Shown here piece by piece: positions 6,141 through 6,146 of a stretch of DNA of 6,146 nucleotides. The translations under genes and the position numbers were made by a program. The notes beneath the pieces are model-generated. The model was not told where the DNA came from. It did not search any database and saw only the letters and a program-made list of their open reading frames with translations. The first letter of the stretch is position 1; each line of letters starts with the position of its first letter. The stretch is from Polaromonas sp. Lineage in GTDB: Bacteria > Pseudomonadota > Gammaproteobacteria > Burkholderiales > Burkholderiaceae_C. Location: assembly GCA_013205645.1 (NCBI GenBank), contig JABMMH010000035.1, positions 1 through 6,146 of the forward strand, read 5' to 3'.

Positions 6141-6146
6141 GAGTCC

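Noticed and set aside
1..6146. CRISPR arrays, insertion sequences, tRNA genes, attachment sites, riboswitches
   Set aside because: I saw no spaced direct repeats, terminal inverted repeats, transposase-like reading frames or tRNA-like cloverleaf. The only non-coding stretch longer than 30 nt is 6052-6146, which is explained by the phnC promoter.

Overview
The window is an ordinary chromosomal stretch, most likely from a betaproteobacterium of the order Burkholderiales. Comamonadaceae-like is my reading of the protein sequences and the moderately high GC; I ran no search. It carries two phosphorus-acquisition gene sets that face each other. I see no tRNA, rRNA, mobile element, CRISPR array or long repeat, and almost all of it is coding.

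Plus strand, positions 1-2836: the 3' end of a pst-pho cluster. It holds the last codons of pstB (phosphate ABC transporter ATPase), then complete phoU, phoB and phoR. The genes are packed tightly: a 2-nt gap between pstB and phoU, and ATGA stop/start overlaps at phoU/phoB and phoB/phoR. This is the phosphate-sensing module: PstB/PhoU report transporter state to the histidine kinase PhoR, which phosphorylates PhoB.

Minus strand, positions 6051 down to 2823: a compact four-gene operon, phnC-phnD-phnE-phnZ-like. It encodes a phosphonate ABC importer (ATPase, periplasmic binding protein, permease) and an HD-domain protein that keeps the metal ligands and, as far as I can recall them, the substrate-contacting residues of PhnZ, the diiron oxygenase that cleaves the C-P bond of 1-hydroxy-2-aminoethylphosphonate. 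Upstream of phnC (6052-6146) lie a good Pho box, a weaker tandem Pho box exactly 22 bp further upstream, and a 10-bp palindrome near the expected transcription start that resembles a GntR/HutC-type operator.

The inferred logic: under phosphate limitation PhoB~P, made from the plus-strand operon, switches on the minus-strand operon, which imports and helps mineralise a phosphonate, probably 2-aminoethylphosphonate. The two operons converge with a 14-bp overlap between the ends of phoR and the phnZ-like gene and no recognisable terminator, so read-through of the phn transcript would be antisense to phoR. The PhnY-type hydroxylase that PhnZ needs is not in the window. No wholly new system is evident; the most interesting points are the promoter architecture, the orphan PhnZ-like oxygenase and the convergent overlap.
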